Assembly: GCA_964469565.1 (NCBI GenBank) | Contig: CAYXZD010000005.1 | Span: 124,001 to 188,000 of the forward strand | Length of the DNA: 64,000 bases | Direction of reading: 5' to 3' | Source of the DNA: GCA-2720975 sp964469565 | GTDB taxonomy: Bacteria; Planctomycetota; UBA1135; GCA-002686595 | Part shown: in pieces, positions 1-8,816 of the stretch | Layout of the letters: every line of letters begins with the position of its first letter | How positions within the stretch are numbered: position 1 is the first letter of the stretch | Notes under the pieces: model-generated | Database searches by the model: none | What the model was told of the DNA's origin: nothing | What the model saw: the letters and a program-made list of their open reading frames with translations, nothing else | Position numbers and translations under genes: made by a program

Positions 1-414
1 ACAGGTACCGAGGCCAGCCGACAAGGGTCGAATCCCTTCGATCAGTGGCTCCTCGACGGGTGCCGATCCCCGCTAAGAAGCCCGGGGAGAGATCCCCCAG
101 CCTAGCCGAGAGATGGGCTGGCGGTGCCCCCATGGCCCCTCCGAGCCTATGCGGTGCCCGTATGGCAGTGACTGGCGCTGCTACCGGACCCCGGCCAACC
201 CCGATCAGGCGGGTGATTCGCACCAGACCGACCCTGGCCTGGGCCAGATTCACGCATGCCCAGGCGAGATTCCTCGGGCCGGTCGCTGGCAACCCGTGCC
301 CCCTCAAGACTCACGTCCGAGTCAAGCTCTGGGAGTGGCATTGAGGGAGAGTCATGGATGGGAGGGGGGTCCTTGTCAGACCCCCTTTCCATCGACCCAT
401 TCCCACGGGGCCCT
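1..414. other. Gene-free stretch downstream of obgE
   Basis: I see no convincing coding region here. The short open frames on both strands are arginine/proline/serine-rich, match no family I know and overlap each other. The only structure I can support is the G/C hairpin at 365-385, listed separately. I looked for RNase P, tmRNA and SRP RNA signatures and found none. Confidence 0.5.
365..385 (-). terminator. Possible terminator hairpin after obgE
   Basis: A perfect 7-bp stem (GGGGGTC / GACCCCC, 365-371 with 379-385) closes a 7-nt loop about 30 nt past the obgE stop codon. No T-run follows on the minus strand, and only a short TTT on the plus strand, so intrinsic termination is uncertain. It may simply protect the 3' end of the mRNA. 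Confidence 0.35.
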
Positions 415-1422
415 TTATGTGGGGTCTTGTGGCCCGCGTACAAGCTCTCTGGCTTGGCCTAGGAGCTCGGGGAGTCCCTCCCCCGAGACCGATGAGATCG
501 CAAGAACGGGCAGGTCACCTACGGCCGCTTTCAATTCTGCGAGACGCTCCTCTGATCCTGGATCCTCGAAGTGTTTGGTGGCCACTACGATGCGCGGCTT
601 GCGATGCAACTCAGCAGAGTAGGTACGCAACTCCTCATCGAGCACCCCCCATGCATCAGCCGGCGGATCGTTGGCACCCACTGAAACATCCACAAGGTGG
701 AGGAGCGCTCTGCAGCGCTCAACGTGCCTCAAGAACTGGTGGCCAAGCCCAGCCCCACGGGCTGCACCCTCAATCAGGCCCGGCAGATCGGCGATGACCA
801 AAGTGTCGTAGTCCCCCACCGTGGCGATCCCCACCTGTGGATCCAATGTCGTGAACGGGTAATCCGCAATCTTGGGCCGAGCCTCTGTCACGCGGGACAG
901 GAAGGTCGACTTACCGGCATTCGGCAATCCGAGCAACCCGACTTCCGCAAAGAGCTTGAGAATAAGCTGCAAGCGGCGACTCTCGCCCGGCCCTCCCTGC
1001 GTGCAGTAGTTGGGGGTTTGGCGCACTGAGTTTGCGAACCGCACGTTGCCCTTGCCGCCGTGTCCGCCCCGTGCCACGCAAACTTCCTCCCCTTCCTCCA
1101 CGAGATCGCGTAACAGGGTGTCATCCTCTGCATTGAAGACCTGAGTTCCCACCGGAACCTCAATTCGCAGGGATTCGCCTCGCCGGCCAGTACACTTGCG
1201 AGGACCACCGGGTCGTCCGCTGCCCGCACTGAAACGGAATGCCCGCCCCACCTTGAGAAGCGAGGATTCACTCGAGCTCGCCACCAAGAAGACACTTCCG
1301 CCATCGCCCCCGTCGCCCCCATCGGGACCACCCTTGATGACGTACTTCTCGCGCCGAAACGAACTGACACCATCTCCGCCCTTGCCAGCGATCACCTCGA
1401 TCTTGGCTTCATCGCGAAACAT
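415..1422 (-). CDS. obgE: GTPase Obg/CgtA
   Basis: Ribosome-associated GTPase acting in 50S assembly and stress control. The glycine-rich Obg fold fills about residues 1-157 (FRDEAKIEVIAGKGGDG at the start). It is followed by a TRAFAC G domain with P-loop GLPNAGKST near residue 163 and G3 DLPGLIEGA near 207. The usual G4 [N/T]KxD is ATKHFED near 281, so the specificity Asp is missing or displaced. At 335 aa it has no long C-terminal extension. The frame is open upstream to 1464, but the family starts at MFRDE, so I use 1422. It lies downstream of rplU-rpmA, the classic L21-L27-Obg group, and is probably co-transcribed with it. Confidence 0.93.
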   Translation of the reverse strand: MFRDEAKIEVIAGKGGDGVSSFRREKYVIKGGPDGGDGGDGGSVFLVASSSESSLLKVGRAFRFSAGSGRPGGPRKCTGRRGESLRIEVPVGTQVFNAEDDTLLRDLVEEGEEVCVARGGHGGKGNVRFANSVRQTPNYCTQGGPGESRRLQLILKLFAEVGLLGLPNAGKSTFLSRVTEARPKIADYPFTTLDPQVGIATVGDYDTLVIADLPGLIEGAARGAGLGHQFLRHVERCRALLHLVDVSVGANDPPADAWGVLDEELRTYSAELHRKPRIVVATKHFEDPGSEERLAELKAAVGDLPVLAISSVSGEGLPELLGQARELVRGPQDPT

Positions 1423-1481
1423 GGCTAGAGCAGGAATCGAGCTAAACTGCGAGGCCGTACTCAACGGCCCGCAATCGCTGG

Positions 1482-1733
1482 CTATTCGGCGTTAAGCGGG
1501 TCGACGTGTACACGACGTCCCGACTGAAAGCGCACCGTACCGTCCACCAAGGCGAACAGAGTGTAATCGTTACCCTGGCCAACGTTATGGCCGCGCTTGA
1601 AACGAGTACCACACTGGCGAACCAGAATCGTACCTGCGGTCACGCTCTGGCCACCGTAGCGCTTCACGCCCCTAAACTGGGGGTTGGAATCGCGACCGTT
1701 GCTCGAAGCGCCCTGTCCTTTCTTATGTGCCAT
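1482..1733 (-). CDS. rpmA: 50S ribosomal protein L27
   Basis: Small basic large-subunit protein (83 aa) whose N-terminal arm reaches the peptidyl transferase centre. It begins MAHKKGQGASSNGRDS and carries the conserved GVKRYGGQ and GTILVRQCGTRFKRG blocks, which is typical for the family. There is no cleavable N-terminal extension of the kind known in Firmicutes. It sits 17 bp after rplU and about 60 bp before obgE on the same strand, so one mRNA is likely. Confidence 0.97.
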   Translation of the reverse strand: MAHKKGQGASSNGRDSNPQFRGVKRYGGQSVTAGTILVRQCGTRFKRGHNVGQGNDYTLFALVDGTVRFQSGRRVHVDPLNAE

Positions 1734-1750
1734 GGGTGTGTTCCTCCAGC

Positions 1751-2062
1751 CTAGCCGTTGATTTCTGTGATGCGCACTTGAGTGTAGTGCTGCCGGTGAC
1801 CCGTCTTACGACGAATGTTCTTGCGGCGCTTGAAGCGGAAAATGACCAGCTTCTTACCCTTAGAAGCACCGATCACCTCGGCCTTCACATGGGCGCCTTC
1901 CACGTTGGGTTGACCCACCTTGACCTCGCCCTCGTTCGAGACGAGCAAGACTTGGTCGAAGGTCACTTCGCTGCCAGGAGCAGCATCCATGAGGTCACAG
2001 GTGACCACATCGCCCACCTCAACGCGGGCTTGGTTGTTTCGATCGCTAATAATGGCGTACAC
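1751..2062 (-). CDS. rplU: 50S ribosomal protein L21
   Basis: Large-subunit protein that binds 23S rRNA (103 aa, normal length). It starts MYAIISDRNNQARVEVGD and ends with the family's basic KRRKNIRRKTGHRQHYTQVRI block. It is the first gene of rplU-rpmA-obgE. The 264-bp space to the upstream RNase E/G gene (2063-2326) may hold its own promoter or leader, but I could not pick out a convincing -35/-10 pair there. Confidence 0.97.
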   Translation of the reverse strand: MYAIISDRNNQARVEVGDVVTCDLMDAAPGSEVTFDQVLLVSNEGEVKVGQPNVEGAHVKAEVIGASKGKKLVIFRFKRRKNIRRKTGHRQHYTQVRITEING

Positions 2063-2326
2063 AGGATTCTCGCTTTTGGCTGTCCGGGGAACTTTCCCGG
2101 CTATCCCACGGTGGTAGTCTCCCGTGGGCGTCGGTCTTCAGGATTTGACGATTGGGGCGGGATTCTAGCGGGGTCCCCAGAGGGCCGCCACCCCCCGAAG
2201 GTCCTTTCCAAGCGACTTGATTGCCCGTGTGGATGCCCCAAAGCACTCCAGAGTCGATGGATTAGGCCGTCAACGGGGGCGAGGCACCGGCCCCCCGCAT
2301 GGACGGGCCCGGAGAGCGTCCATGGG

Positions 2327-5047
2327 CTAGCGCTTCCGGCGCCCTCCCGGACGAACCTCGCGGCCATCGGCTCTTAGATAGCGCAAGACGCTGTCCTCGG
2401 CCTGGTCGGGAACCCCGGTGAAGACCAATTCGCGCTCAGAGCGGTGTTCCATGGCGCGGACATAATCCCACAGATCGGACTTCAGATAGTCGACGACCTC
2501 TGGATGAGCCCGAACCTCCACGCGCGAGAACCCTTTCTGAGTGATCGCTGACCCTAGTCGCCGGACGATGGCCTGAGCCCGCGATTGAACCGTACGCACG
2601 CTACCCGACCCGCGACAAACAGTGCATGGCTGGAAGACCTTCTTGTGAACTCCCGGTCCTAACCTTTGACGGGTCATCTCCAACAAGCCGAATTGACTGA
2701 TTCGCCCCAGCTTTGAGCGCGCGCGATCACGGGCCAATTCAGCCCGTAGAGCTCGCTCGACCTGCCGGTTGGAAGAGGACTTCATCATGTCAATGAAGTC
2801 GCACACAATGATGCCACCAAGGTCTCTCAGACGAATCTGCCGTGCGATTTCTGGAACTGCATCGAGGTTCGTTTTCAGGGCAACCTCTTCAAAATCGCAC
2901 GACTTAGTGCGTGTGCGTCCAGAGTTCACATCGATGGCTACTAGAGCCTCGGCTTGATCAAAAATGATCGAGCCACCTGATGGAAGTTCCACTCGGCGCG
3001 TGAAGATTTTCTCAAAATCCTGTTCCACCCCATGGGTATGAAACAGTGGGCGGGGGCCGTCATGCCGTTGGATGCGCTCTATCTGATCCGGCATCAACTC
3101 TTTGGCGAAACTCATCACCTGCTCATGCACCTCACTGTCATCGATGATGACAGAGCGGGTCGAGGCGTTGAACAGGTCCCGAAGAGTCCGGATCGCGATG
3201 GCCGATTCTTGATAGAGAACCTCTGGGCCACGCCCCTTCCCCAAGCGCTGACCAAGGTTCTCCCAGACCCCCAAGAGATAGTTCACGTCGCGCTGTAAAT
3301 CGGCCTTTGTCTTGCCAATCCCAGCGGTGCGCACGATAACGCCCATCCCTTCAGGGATTTTCATGGAAGTCAGAATCCGCTTCAGGCGCCGCCGTTCCTT
3401 GTCATCAGGGATCTTCCGGCTAACACCGGTGTGGTCCATGGAAGGCATCAGAACGAGGTAGCGCCCAGGAATCGACAAGTAAGTGGTTAGGGTCGGGCCC
3501 TTATCACCAATGGCGTCCTTGGTGACTTGTACCACAACCTCATCACCTACCTTGAGCAACTCAGAGATGGGCTTGCGCTCGCGACCCCGCTGGCGCGACT
3601 TGCGGGCCCCTTTGCTTTGACCGCCCGATCGCCCTCGCCCCCTGCCACGTCCTCGGCCACGGGCACTCCGTCCAGTAGACGTTTCCGATTTCGCATCCGT
3701 TCCCTCCGTTGAATCATCATCGGATGCGCCGTCATCCTCACCCTCTGCCTGGTCCTCAGATCCTTCGGCTTGCGGCAAGCCATCCGAATCGTTCTCAGCC
3801 TCGCCAGCATCGGCGGAATCGGGAGAATCCGCTGCCCCGTCCGTACCTTCGTCACCCACCTCTTCCCCCACTTCAGGGTGGCTCGACTCTGCATCCCATT
3901 CCTCGGGATCAATCCTGCTGGTCAACAGCGAGGTCAGCGTAAAGTCCGTTTCACCGTAGACGCCCAAGACATCGGATGTGTGCAGGAACCCGTTCCGCCC
4001 CTGGCCGAAATCAACGAAGGCTGCTCCGATCGCCTTTTCAAGATTGACGACCCGCCCACGGTATATGTCATTGACGATGGATGCCTGGGTTCCCGAGGTC
4101 ATCAAGAAGTCCACGATGCTGCCATCGCGCACCACGGCGACCCGCTTCTCCTCCTGATCCTCTGCATTGACGAGGATGTCTTCGACTCGGAGGGCTTCTT
4201 CCTCAGCGGCCAGTTCTTCGTCCGTCTTGCCCTCATCGCTTGCCTTGCGGCTGCGTTTCTTTCGGGTTGTTTTCTTGCGGCCGGCCATCTTGCGCGGGCC
4301 GCTCTCCTCATCGGATTCAGCCTGCCCGTCGAGCAGCTCCTCGCCCTCAGCGTCACGGGACCCGGTCTTTTTCCGGCCGCGCCCTCCTCGGCGAGTTCGC
4401 TTCCGTTTTTTGCGCCCGCCGCCCTCCTGGGGAGGGGGCAGATCACCCAGATCATCCTCTCCTGGAATCGCTTCGGCTGCCACGCCATTGGATTCCTCGG
4501 GTGCCTCGCTACCCGCCTCACTCTTGGCTTGTCGCCTGCGCCCCCCACGCTTGCCGCGCCGACGCTTGCGAACCGAATTGGCTTCACCTTCACCGACCTC
4601 GCTCGCCTTGTCGGATTCGCTCAGGTCTGGAGCGTTGTCCCCTTTGGATTCGGTGGCTGTCGAGCGCGAACGCCCCGAACGCCTCCTGCGAGAACGCTTA
4701 CGGCGTGGCTGATCCGCACCCTGGGCATCACCGCCTGGTTCGGCTCCCGGTGATGCTTCGCCCCCGGTAGAAGATCCGGTAGAAGATCCGGTAGAAGATC
4801 CGGTAGAAGATCCGGCGGCTTGCTGAGACGCGTTGCCTCCGGAGTCGTCCGACCGTCCCGGTCGACGGCGTGGGGATGCTTTTTTCTTGGCCTTGGACCG
4901 GCGGCGACGGGGCGCCTTGGGTGGCCCGTCTGTGTCCACTCCGGATCCGAAGGATCCTGAGGTGGATCCTGAGGTGGATTCTTTTGAGGAGCGGTTGTGT
5001 GCTGAGGTATCACCCGAATCTGATTCCGGGAGTGGTGGATTTGTCAT
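2327..5047 (-). CDS. rne: Ribonuclease E/G family endoribonuclease with long low-complexity N-terminus
   Basis: Single-strand endoribonuclease for mRNA decay and rRNA/tRNA maturation (906 aa). Residues 1 to about 295 are disordered, alternating Arg/Lys blocks (RRKRSRRRRSGRSRS) with acidic Ser/Glu blocks and containing an SSTG repeat. An S1 RNA-binding domain starts near 299. It is split near 380-485 by an acidic stretch followed by an RG-rich stretch, then resumes at KPISELLKVGDEVVVQV. The catalytic core has AIDVNSGRTRTK near 703 and CDFIDMM near 749, which supply the Mg-binding acids. A CTVC zinc-link motif lies near 806. The small domain is short and there is no C-terminal degradosome scaffold, so any scaffold would be the N-terminal extension. 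A GGAG Shine-Dalgarno precedes the ATG. Being next to rplU is common for rne/rng. Confidence 0.93.
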   Translation of the reverse strand: MTNPPLPESDSGDTSAHNRSSKESTSGSTSGSFGSGVDTDGPPKAPRRRRSKAKKKASPRRRPGRSDDSGGNASQQAAGSSTGSSTGSSTGSSTGGEASPGAEPGGDAQGADQPRRKRSRRRRSGRSRSTATESKGDNAPDLSESDKASEVGEGEANSVRKRRRGKRGGRRRQAKSEAGSEAPEESNGVAAEAIPGEDDLGDLPPPQEGGGRKKRKRTRRGGRGRKKTGSRDAEGEELLDGQAESDEESGPRKMAGRKKTTRKKRSRKASDEGKTDEELAAEEEALRVEDILVNAEDQEEKRVAVVRDGSIVDFLMTSGTQASIVNDIYRGRVVNLEKAIGAAFVDFGQGRNGFLHTSDVLGVYGETDFTLTSLLTSRIDPEEWDAESSHPEVGEEVGDEGTDGAADSPDSADAGEAENDSDGLPQAEGSEDQAEGEDDGASDDDSTEGTDAKSETSTGRSARGRGRGRGRGRSGGQSKGARKSRQRGRERKPISELLKVGDEVVVQVTKDAIGDKGPTLTTYLSIPGRYLVLMPSMDHTGVSRKIPDDKERRRLKRILTSMKIPEGMGVIVRTAGIGKTKADLQRDVNYLLGVWENLGQRLGKGRGPEVLYQESAIAIRTLRDLFNASTRSVIIDDSEVHEQVMSFAKELMPDQIERIQRHDGPRPLFHTHGVEQDFEKIFTRRVELPSGGSIIFDQAEALVAIDVNSGRTRTKSCDFEEVALKTNLDAVPEIARQIRLRDLGGIIVCDFIDMMKSSSNRQVERALRAELARDRARSKLGRISQFGLLEMTRQRLGPGVHKKVFQPCTVCRGSGSVRTVQSRAQAIVRRLGSAITQKGFSRVEVRAHPEVVDYLKSDLWDYVRAMEHRSERELVFTGVPDQAEDSVLRYLRADGREVRPGGRRKR
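4766..4813 (-). repeat. Four 12-bp tandem repeats inside rne
   Basis: Four identical copies of GGTAGAAGATCC (plus-strand reading) lie head to tail within the N-terminal part of the RNase E/G gene and encode the SSTG repeat. The unit length is a multiple of three, so copy-number change by slippage would keep the frame. Confidence 0.9.
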
Positions 5048-5546
5048 GGGATCTCCAAATCAACGGAGCGCCTGGCTGTCAGAACATCGTGAAGGTGATA
5101 CCTCCACGTGGGTTCCCCGTGTCAGGCCGCTGAACACGTCGATGGGGTCTTAGGTTTTGAATGGTGGTCAAGGGGCGCGCCCTTCACCGGAATGGACCTG
5201 CGCAGAGCGCTGTCCTTGATCTGATTGTCACTAGGCTGATTCGAGACTCGCCTAACGGAGGGTCTCTCGCGGGCCACTCTCTACCTGGGACCGATGACAG
5301 ATGGATGCTCAAGAATCTCCAAACAGGCGATCCCCACGCTTCATCCACTTGGTCGACAGAGTCAAAGAGCCCCTAGGATGGAGGCGTTCAGGCCTGGCCG
5401 AGACTCGGGCCCTGCACCGCCTCCAACACCCCGGCGCCAGCGAGCGCACAGGGTACCGCCCATGCTGACCTCCGAAGGAGATGGAATCCACCTTGCGGTG
5501 GGGAAAATGGCCCTTGGACCCCCTAGCAGGGCCCACAAGGCCGGTC
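5048..5546. other. Intergenic region between pilQ and rne
   Basis: About 500 bp between two minus-strand genes. The pilQ-proximal end holds a likely terminator (5503-5542). The rne-proximal end should carry the rne promoter. A TTGACC hexamer (minus, 5166-5171) is present but has no matching -10 at normal spacing. No coding frame here looks real. Confidence 0.5.
5503..5542 (-). terminator. Candidate intrinsic terminator of the pil operon
   Basis: On the minus strand GGCCTTG pairs with CAAGGGCC (one bulged G) around an inner GC-rich hairpin, and ATTTTCC follows directly. It begins a few nt after the pilQ stop codon, where the operon should end. Confidence 0.5.
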
Positions 5547-7334
5547 TTACTGGGGATTGACGAGACTTTCGATCTCGTCGTGGAGCCGGACGCGGCGCCG
5601 CTCAAGCTCCTGCTGGAGCAGGTATTCAGTGTCCTCGGATGTGCGCACGATTCGCGGGGTCAGGAAGATCACCAGGCTTCTACGCTCTCGCGCGGTGCTC
5701 TTGTGTCTAAATAACTCTCCCAATAGAGGAATCGACGACAGGAGCGGCACGCGGGATTCGGTCTCTGAATCCACATCCGTGGTCAGTCCGCCGATGACCG
5801 CGGTTTGGCCACTGTCCACCATCATGTGGGTGATCAAGGTGGAGGACCTGGTCCGGGGCAAGGCGATGCTGCCCTCGCCACCACCGGCACCTACAGTGAA
5901 AATGTCGAAGCCCGCTGGCGAGAGGGCTGTCGTGCCCGAAGAGCCAGTCAGGCTGGTCTCTTTGGGAATGACTTCCATGATGATGCGCTCGGTCCCCGGG
6001 ACGACGCTGGGTCGCACCAGAAGCTGGAAACCCACCTCGACTGGGGATCCTGCGGCCTCCGCTACCGTAAGTTGCAGACCACCGGCTTGCCCCTGCTCGG
6101 ACTTGGCTTCCGCGTAGCGCACACGCTCTCCAACAAAGATCGTGGCTTCGACCCCATCCATCGTCACGAGCTTGGGAGCCTGGATGATCTCTGCCGAAGT
6201 GTCCCGCTGCAGCATGTGCATCGTCGCCTGAAACTGGGTGAAAGACAGGGCGCCAAAAATAGTATCGGGCAGAATGACGGCACTGTCACTCAAGCTTCCA
6301 TCAGAGAAAGGTCCCTGACCCGAACTGTCCGCAATCAAGTCATCCTCGAATCCGCCTCCACCTAGCTGGAAGGGGAAGTCAATTGGGATTTGACCACCTG
6401 ACAAAGATGCCGTCAGGCCCGCATCACCGTAGTCCACACCCATGTCCAACAAATCGGTGTTGGAAGTTGAAACGAATTTCACGTCCACAAAAATCTGTGG
6501 TCGCTCGACGTCTAGCCGTCGCAACATCTCTTCTAGGGCGTCGTGCACCTGAATCGTGTCACGCACGATCACCACGTTTTGCTCTGCGATATAGTCCAGT
6601 TCACCCGAGCCGCTGAGGGCTTTGCGCAGGGCAGTCAAGGCCGTGAAGTGCTCACCGGGTTCACCCGCTGGTGGTTGGGAAGCGCCCAGGTGGAATTCCG
6701 TGTCAATCTTTGGCACACGCGGACCACTGGGTCGCAGATAACGCAACTGGTAGCTTCGAGTGACCTTTTGCTGTTCAAGGGTCAGCGGATCAACCACGCG
6801 CAAGATTCCTCGGCGCTCCTCAACGACCACATAGCCCCGTGATTTTACGATTTCTTCTAGGGCATCGCGCCAGGGCACGTCCTTGATGCTCACGCGCACA
6901 GTTCCAGTCACTTCAGGCCCAAAGATGATACTGGCACCGCTGGCTGCAGCGATGGACATGATGACTTCATTGAGGTCCACATCGCGCACATCGATGCTGA
7001 CCCGATGGGGGCGCGTAATCAACAAGACGCCACTCTTCGCTTCATCGATGACGCACCCTGCAAGATCGGCTGCAAAACTCAGCCCATCTCGCCAGTGCAC
7101 ATCGTTGACCTGCAGGTCTTCGACCATTCGGTCTCCTCCTTCAAGGATCACGATGTTCGCGCCAGAGCGATCACGAATGAACTGGACAACCTCAGAGAGT
7201 TCTCGCTCGACAATATTCAGGTTGACGCGAGCTTCTAGGCTTGGAACCTGAGCAGAGGCGTTGTTGACCCAGTGGCCGAGCGCGAGGAAGACGGTTAGGA
7301 ATTGGATGAAAGTTCGTTTCACGGTGGGCTCCAT
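5547..7334 (-). CDS. pilQ: Type IV pilus secretin PilQ
   Basis: Outer-membrane secretin through which the pilus exits (595 aa). An N-terminal signal peptide ends at about NASA/Q (residue 28). Two STN/N0-N1-like repeats follow, each with the xDVxLxEVI pattern. The C-terminal third is the secretin domain, with the DSGQTAVIGGL and VPLLSSIPLLGELFR signatures near 530-560 and a terminal RSLVIFLTPRIV. It is shorter than proteobacterial PilQ and has no AMIN domains. It is the last gene of pilM-pilN-pilO/P-pilQ, 51 bp after the pilO/P gene, with a probable terminator after it. Confidence 0.92.
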   Translation of the reverse strand: MEPTVKRTFIQFLTVFLALGHWVNNASAQVPSLEARVNLNIVERELSEVVQFIRDRSGANIVILEGGDRMVEDLQVNDVHWRDGLSFAADLAGCVIDEAKSGVLLITRPHRVSIDVRDVDLNEVIMSIAAASGASIIFGPEVTGTVRVSIKDVPWRDALEEIVKSRGYVVVEERRGILRVVDPLTLEQQKVTRSYQLRYLRPSGPRVPKIDTEFHLGASQPPAGEPGEHFTALTALRKALSGSGELDYIAEQNVVIVRDTIQVHDALEEMLRRLDVERPQIFVDVKFVSTSNTDLLDMGVDYGDAGLTASLSGGQIPIDFPFQLGGGGFEDDLIADSSGQGPFSDGSLSDSAVILPDTIFGALSFTQFQATMHMLQRDTSAEIIQAPKLVTMDGVEATIFVGERVRYAEAKSEQGQAGGLQLTVAEAAGSPVEVGFQLLVRPSVVPGTERIIMEVIPKETSLTGSSGTTALSPAGFDIFTVGAGGGEGSIALPRTRSSTLITHMMVDSGQTAVIGGLTTDVDSETESRVPLLSSIPLLGELFRHKSTARERRSLVIFLTPRIVRTSEDTEYLLQQELERRRVRLHDEIESLVNPQ

Positions 7335-7385
7335 CGAAGCAGGTCCGACAGGAATCTAGATGAGCAGGGTCGTTAGTGAGTGCGT

Positions 7386-8807
7386 TTAGTAAACGCGGGT
7401 GAGTTCATAGCCTCGAAAATAGAAAGCAACCTCGCCGGGCCGTATGGCAGCCACCTCGAGGTCTGGAAAGATCAAGTCCCCCACACTGTATGAGCGAGGT
7501 TGACGGAGGCCGTCAACCTCGTGGATCACGATGACGGCGGCATCGAGTCCGGCGATTATCACGCTTCCGCCGAATTCAAGTTCGAGTTGACCGAAGTCAA
7601 AGGCAGCCCGCGCTTGGTGGTCGAGGCGCATGAGTTCTTCGACAATACTCCAGCGGTCGGGATCCTCCTGGAGACTACCGAGATTGGGTTTCATACTGGC
7701 AAAGGCCTCGATCGCGAGGCTGAACTCCGCCTGGGCTAGGTGGTTCAGCATGGACTCCTTCAGGCTGTTCAACTCCACCAGTGTCGGCCCAGCTAGGGTC
7801 TCTTCAGCCAGGAGCTTTCGCAACCGCTCGCGCGGTTCGAGGACCTCCAGTTCGAGGCGGCGCCGAGCCGGGACGTAGCGAATCTCAAACCCCAAACTCA
7901 ATCGGCGTAGGTCCTCATCCAGAATGGCTAGAGTCTGCACGAGTGTGCCGCGCTTGATCATACGATCGACGCTACCCGCGGCGGACTCTGTTGCGGCCCA
8001 CTGCTCGCTGGCCATTTCGACTTGTTCGATGAGCGATTCCACTCGCTTGACCTGCTCTTGAACCGTGGGCCCTCCTTCCTCACCCAAAGCGGGCACCCTC
8101 AGGTCCACCCAGGGATCTCGGCGGCCTAGGCCGCCAGAAAAATGATACGTATGGGGGCGAAGACTCTCAGCCCGCGTCCCGATGACGCCTACGAGTAAGT
8201 CCCGCTTGCGCTCGTAGCTCTCGATCGTCACGGGTGTGACCGCGTCTTCAGGTCTATAGGTGTAGGTTTCGATATCAACTTGAATGTGGTGCAGTGCACG
8301 ACCTTCCCGTTCCATCTCTTCTCGGGTACTTGATACAAGCTTGAATGAGCGCACGCTCATGAAGCGCTGGTCCGACTCAATGCGGGTGAGGAAACGAAGG
8401 AATTCGAACAGTCCCCCATCGAAGGTCAGGGTGTAGCCGATACGATCAATATCCGTGTTTTGAGTCAGCGCGCAGGGACGGTCAGGGCGTAGCCCAAAGG
8501 AATCAACCTTTACATCCGCCTCTTGCAAGTAGTCTTTGAGGTCCTCGATGAGGGACTTCAAGTCTTCGCTAGGGGGGAGAATCTCTTCGACGTAGCTCGA
8601 GAGTTCGCGCAAGGCAATCAGCTCGCGCTCAAGCTCAGGAGTCTCCCTGACCGTCTCTCGCGAACTCTGAACACGCTGCTGTTTTTGGGCCAGTTCGGCA
8701 CGCGCTGCAGTGATATCCTGCTTTGTCCCGTGCACGAGGCCAGCCAGTGAGCCACAGACGAGAATCGAGCCTGCAGTGAGAATGAACCAAGGATTACGTG
8801 GAGACAT
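7386..8807 (-). CDS. PilO-PilP-like fused pilus assembly protein
   Basis: Inner-membrane alignment-complex protein (473 aa, about twice a normal PilO). Residues 9-27 form the single membrane helix. Residues 30-90 are a coiled coil, followed by a PilO-type ferredoxin-like part (GLFEFLRFLTRIESD). Near residue 229 the motif RRDPWVDL resembles the RDPF segment that opens PilP. The last 60 residues (VIIAGLDAAVIVIHEVDG...YSVGDLIFPDLEVAAI) resemble the PilP beta domain that docks to PilQ. No separate pilP lies between this gene and pilQ, which fits a fusion. It starts 9 bp after pilN. The PilO part is fairly clear; the PilP part is inferred from position and short motifs. Confidence 0.72.
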   Translation of the reverse strand: MSPRNPWFILTAGSILVCGSLAGLVHGTKQDITAARAELAQKQQRVQSSRETVRETPELERELIALRELSSYVEEILPPSEDLKSLIEDLKDYLQEADVKVDSFGLRPDRPCALTQNTDIDRIGYTLTFDGGLFEFLRFLTRIESDQRFMSVRSFKLVSSTREEMEREGRALHHIQVDIETYTYRPEDAVTPVTIESYERKRDLLVGVIGTRAESLRPHTYHFSGGLGRRDPWVDLRVPALGEEGGPTVQEQVKRVESLIEQVEMASEQWAATESAAGSVDRMIKRGTLVQTLAILDEDLRRLSLGFEIRYVPARRRLELEVLEPRERLRKLLAEETLAGPTLVELNSLKESMLNHLAQAEFSLAIEAFASMKPNLGSLQEDPDRWSIVEELMRLDHQARAAFDFGQLELEFGGSVIIAGLDAAVIVIHEVDGLRQPRSYSVGDLIFPDLEVAAIRPGEVAFYFRGYELTRVY

Positions 8808-8816
8808 GAGCTTGGC

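Noticed and set aside
20..45. tRNA T-arm-like sequence AAGGGTCGAATCCCTT near the left edge
   Set aside because: The loop is one nucleotide short of a normal T loop, no acceptor stem or CCA follows, and no anticodon arm fits on the available side.
3770..4753. 327-codon plus-strand open frame opposite rne
   Set aside because: It is antisense to the low-complexity N-terminus of RNase E/G, with no family features.
5100..5171. Promoter for rne with TTGACC at 5166-5171
   Set aside because: No hexamer resembling TATAAT lies 16-18 nt downstream.
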